Origin: Clostridium gallinarum
GTDB taxonomy: Bacteria > Bacillota > Clostridia > Clostridiales > Clostridiaceae
Direction of reading: 5' to 3'
Length of the DNA stretch: 56,719 nt
Assembly (NCBI RefSeq): GCF_014836325.1
Contig: NZ_JACSQZ010000017.1
Coordinates: 1 to 56,719 of the forward strand
Shown here: in pieces, positions 55,711 to 56,719 of the stretch
How the letters are laid out: each line of letters begins with the position of its first letter
Numbering within the stretch: the first letter of the stretch is position 1
The notes under the pieces: model-generated
The model's input: the letters and a program-made list of their open reading frames with translations, nothing else
What the model was told of the DNA's origin: nothing
Database searches by the model: none
Made by a program: the position numbers and the translations under genes

Positions 55711-56673
55711 GTTTAATTGTATAAACTTTAAAACTTCAAATACTAGAGCAACAAGTTCATTTTCTTTGAATCCATTAAAAAAGTGAGAACCTGATGACAG
55801 TGATAGTAGTTTTGATTTTTTATTTTTTAGAGAATTGTATAAAGTTAAAGCATTTTTATATGGTACAATTTCATCTTTTTCACTATGTATTATAAGTGTA
55901 TTTGGAGATGAATCTGAAATATAATTAATAGGACTATAATTATTAATTATATTTTTAGATTTAATTAATTTTTCTATTTCGTTTTTATATTCTTCTTCAA
56001 TTGAAGATGTATCTAATGTTGATAAATCAGTTGGCCCAAAAACATCTATTACATAATTAACCTTTGATGAATAAGTAGATAAATCTGAATCGCCTATAAA
56101 TTCATTATCATTAGAATAAGATGCCATCAGAGCTAAGTGGGCACCAGAGGAAATTCCTAATATTCCAATATTATCAGTGTCAAAGTTATATTTATTCTTA
56201 TTTTTATAAATCCATCTTATTGAATCTTTTACGTCCTTAATTGGATTTTCTATTGGAGTATCTTCTTTTAAAAGTTCATATGAAACACTAATAATTGAAA
56301 ATCCACTTTCATTAAATGATTTTATTATTGGTACTAACCCTATTGGAATACCATTATCTCCATATATCCAGCTTCCACCATGTACATATAAAATAACAGG
56401 AGATGGCTTATTAGAAACTGTTGATTTATATATATCTAAAAATACCTCTTTAGAATCTGTATCCTTATAGACTACCCCCTGTATATCTATATCATCAGTA
56501 ACATTATAATCAGTAAGCTCTGCAAGAGTTTCTATTGAAGAGTTATTATCTTTTAATTGCTCATAAACTCTATATATTATCAGTAAAGAATCACTAAAAT
56601 AAAGAATTATGCTACAGGTAGTTAATACTAAAGAGATCAAAAATATAGTAATAATTCTAGAAATTTTCTTCAA
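55699..56673 (-). CDS. Membrane-anchored alpha/beta hydrolase (esterase), TTG start
   Basis: A 324-residue protein that starts with TTG, eight bases after AAGGAG. The N-terminal segment (about 5-29) is a membrane anchor. The rest is an alpha/beta hydrolase of the carboxylesterase/BD-FAE group: oxyanion hole VILYVHGGSWIYG, nucleophile in GISSGAHLAL, Asp in IIHSEKDEIVP and His in SGSHFFNGF. It likely cleaves esters or acyl groups outside the membrane. It is convergent to pyrE and overlaps the shared terminator. Confidence 0.88.
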   Translation of the reverse strand: MKKISRIITIFLISLVLTTCSIILYFSDSLLIIYRVYEQLKDNNSSIETLAELTDYNVTDDIDIQGVVYKDTDSKEVFLDIYKSTVSNKPSPVILYVHGGSWIYGDNGIPIGLVPIIKSFNESGFSIISVSYELLKEDTPIENPIKDVKDSIRWIYKNKNKYNFDTDNIGILGISSGAHLALMASYSNDNEFIGDSDLSTYSSKVNYVIDVFGPTDLSTLDTSSIEEEYKNEIEKLIKSKNIINNYSPINYISDSSPNTLIIHSEKDEIVPYKNALTLYNSLKNKKSKLLSLSSGSHFFNGFKENELVALVFEVLKFIQLNKKG

Positions 56674-56719
56674 ATTATCAACTCCTTATATTTAATATTT
56701 ATATTATTGACATAAATAC

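Noticed and set aside
1..56719. CRISPR array, rRNA or tRNA genes, prophage
   Set aside because: No regularly spaced direct repeats of array type, no cloverleaf or rRNA blocks and no phage structural genes were found by reading both strands.

Overview
The window is very AT-rich, has strong AGGAGG-type ribosome binding sites, dense Rho-independent terminators and no archaeal or Gram-negative features. S-box, T-box and ANTAR-type leaders, a LtaS-type sulfatase, spore-surface (CsxC-like) proteins, AsnA and an ispH gene followed by an S1 protein gene all point to a spore-forming Clostridium sensu stricto (cluster I). The huge secreted M60 (mucin-type) peptidase suggests an animal-gut or opportunistic species. 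The exact species cannot be fixed from the sequence alone.

Left part (1-10.3 kb) is accessory DNA. A minus-strand pair begins it: a 76-residue peptide with a repeated, Cys-free PL..R.KDIG unit that looks like a multi-core modified-peptide precursor, followed by a gene cut by the window edge. Next, on the plus strand, come a possible PD-(D/E)XK-type nuclease, a nitrilase-superfamily gene broken by a frameshift and an amber codon, an SF2 helicase-HNH fusion overlapping an unknown 177-residue gene, and an AAA-ATPase/DUF1703 nuclease-like protein. This stretch looks like a defence island. Two diverged CsxC-family spore proteins and a HepT-like fragment follow.

Middle part (10.3-30.8 kb): a 2305-residue secreted M60/enhancin metalloprotease with five 222-residue carbohydrate-binding repeats, behind two tandem promoters. 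Then a LysR regulator with a MetE-like protein, a serine-hydrolase lipoprotein, an IS3-family scar, ferritin, a uracil permease with a PyrR-loop-like hairpin at its ribosome binding site, a 54-residue zinc-finger protein, an EamA transporter, an unidentified structured RNA leader, an M32 carboxypeptidase, several orphan small proteins, and a minus-strand LtaS-family sulfatase.

Right part (30.9-56.7 kb) is mostly core metabolism. SAM riboswitch-metI-metC makes methionine. An OhrR/MarR-type regulator, RluB-type pseudouridine synthase, MnmM and an RpiR regulator follow. An operon of a flavoprotein, cmk, ispH and an S1-domain protein has ispH and S1 in the same frame, separated only by one TAA. 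MiaB is followed by an alanine-type T-box leader controlling alaR-alaT. A nitrogen-assimilation cluster glnA-ANTAR regulator-gltB-gltD-asnA has an attenuator ahead of glnA whose hexaloop fits ANTAR recognition, so the regulator encoded after glnA probably controls it. The window ends with a small secreted protein, pyrE and a minus-strand alpha/beta hydrolase. No rRNA, tRNA or CRISPR array was seen.
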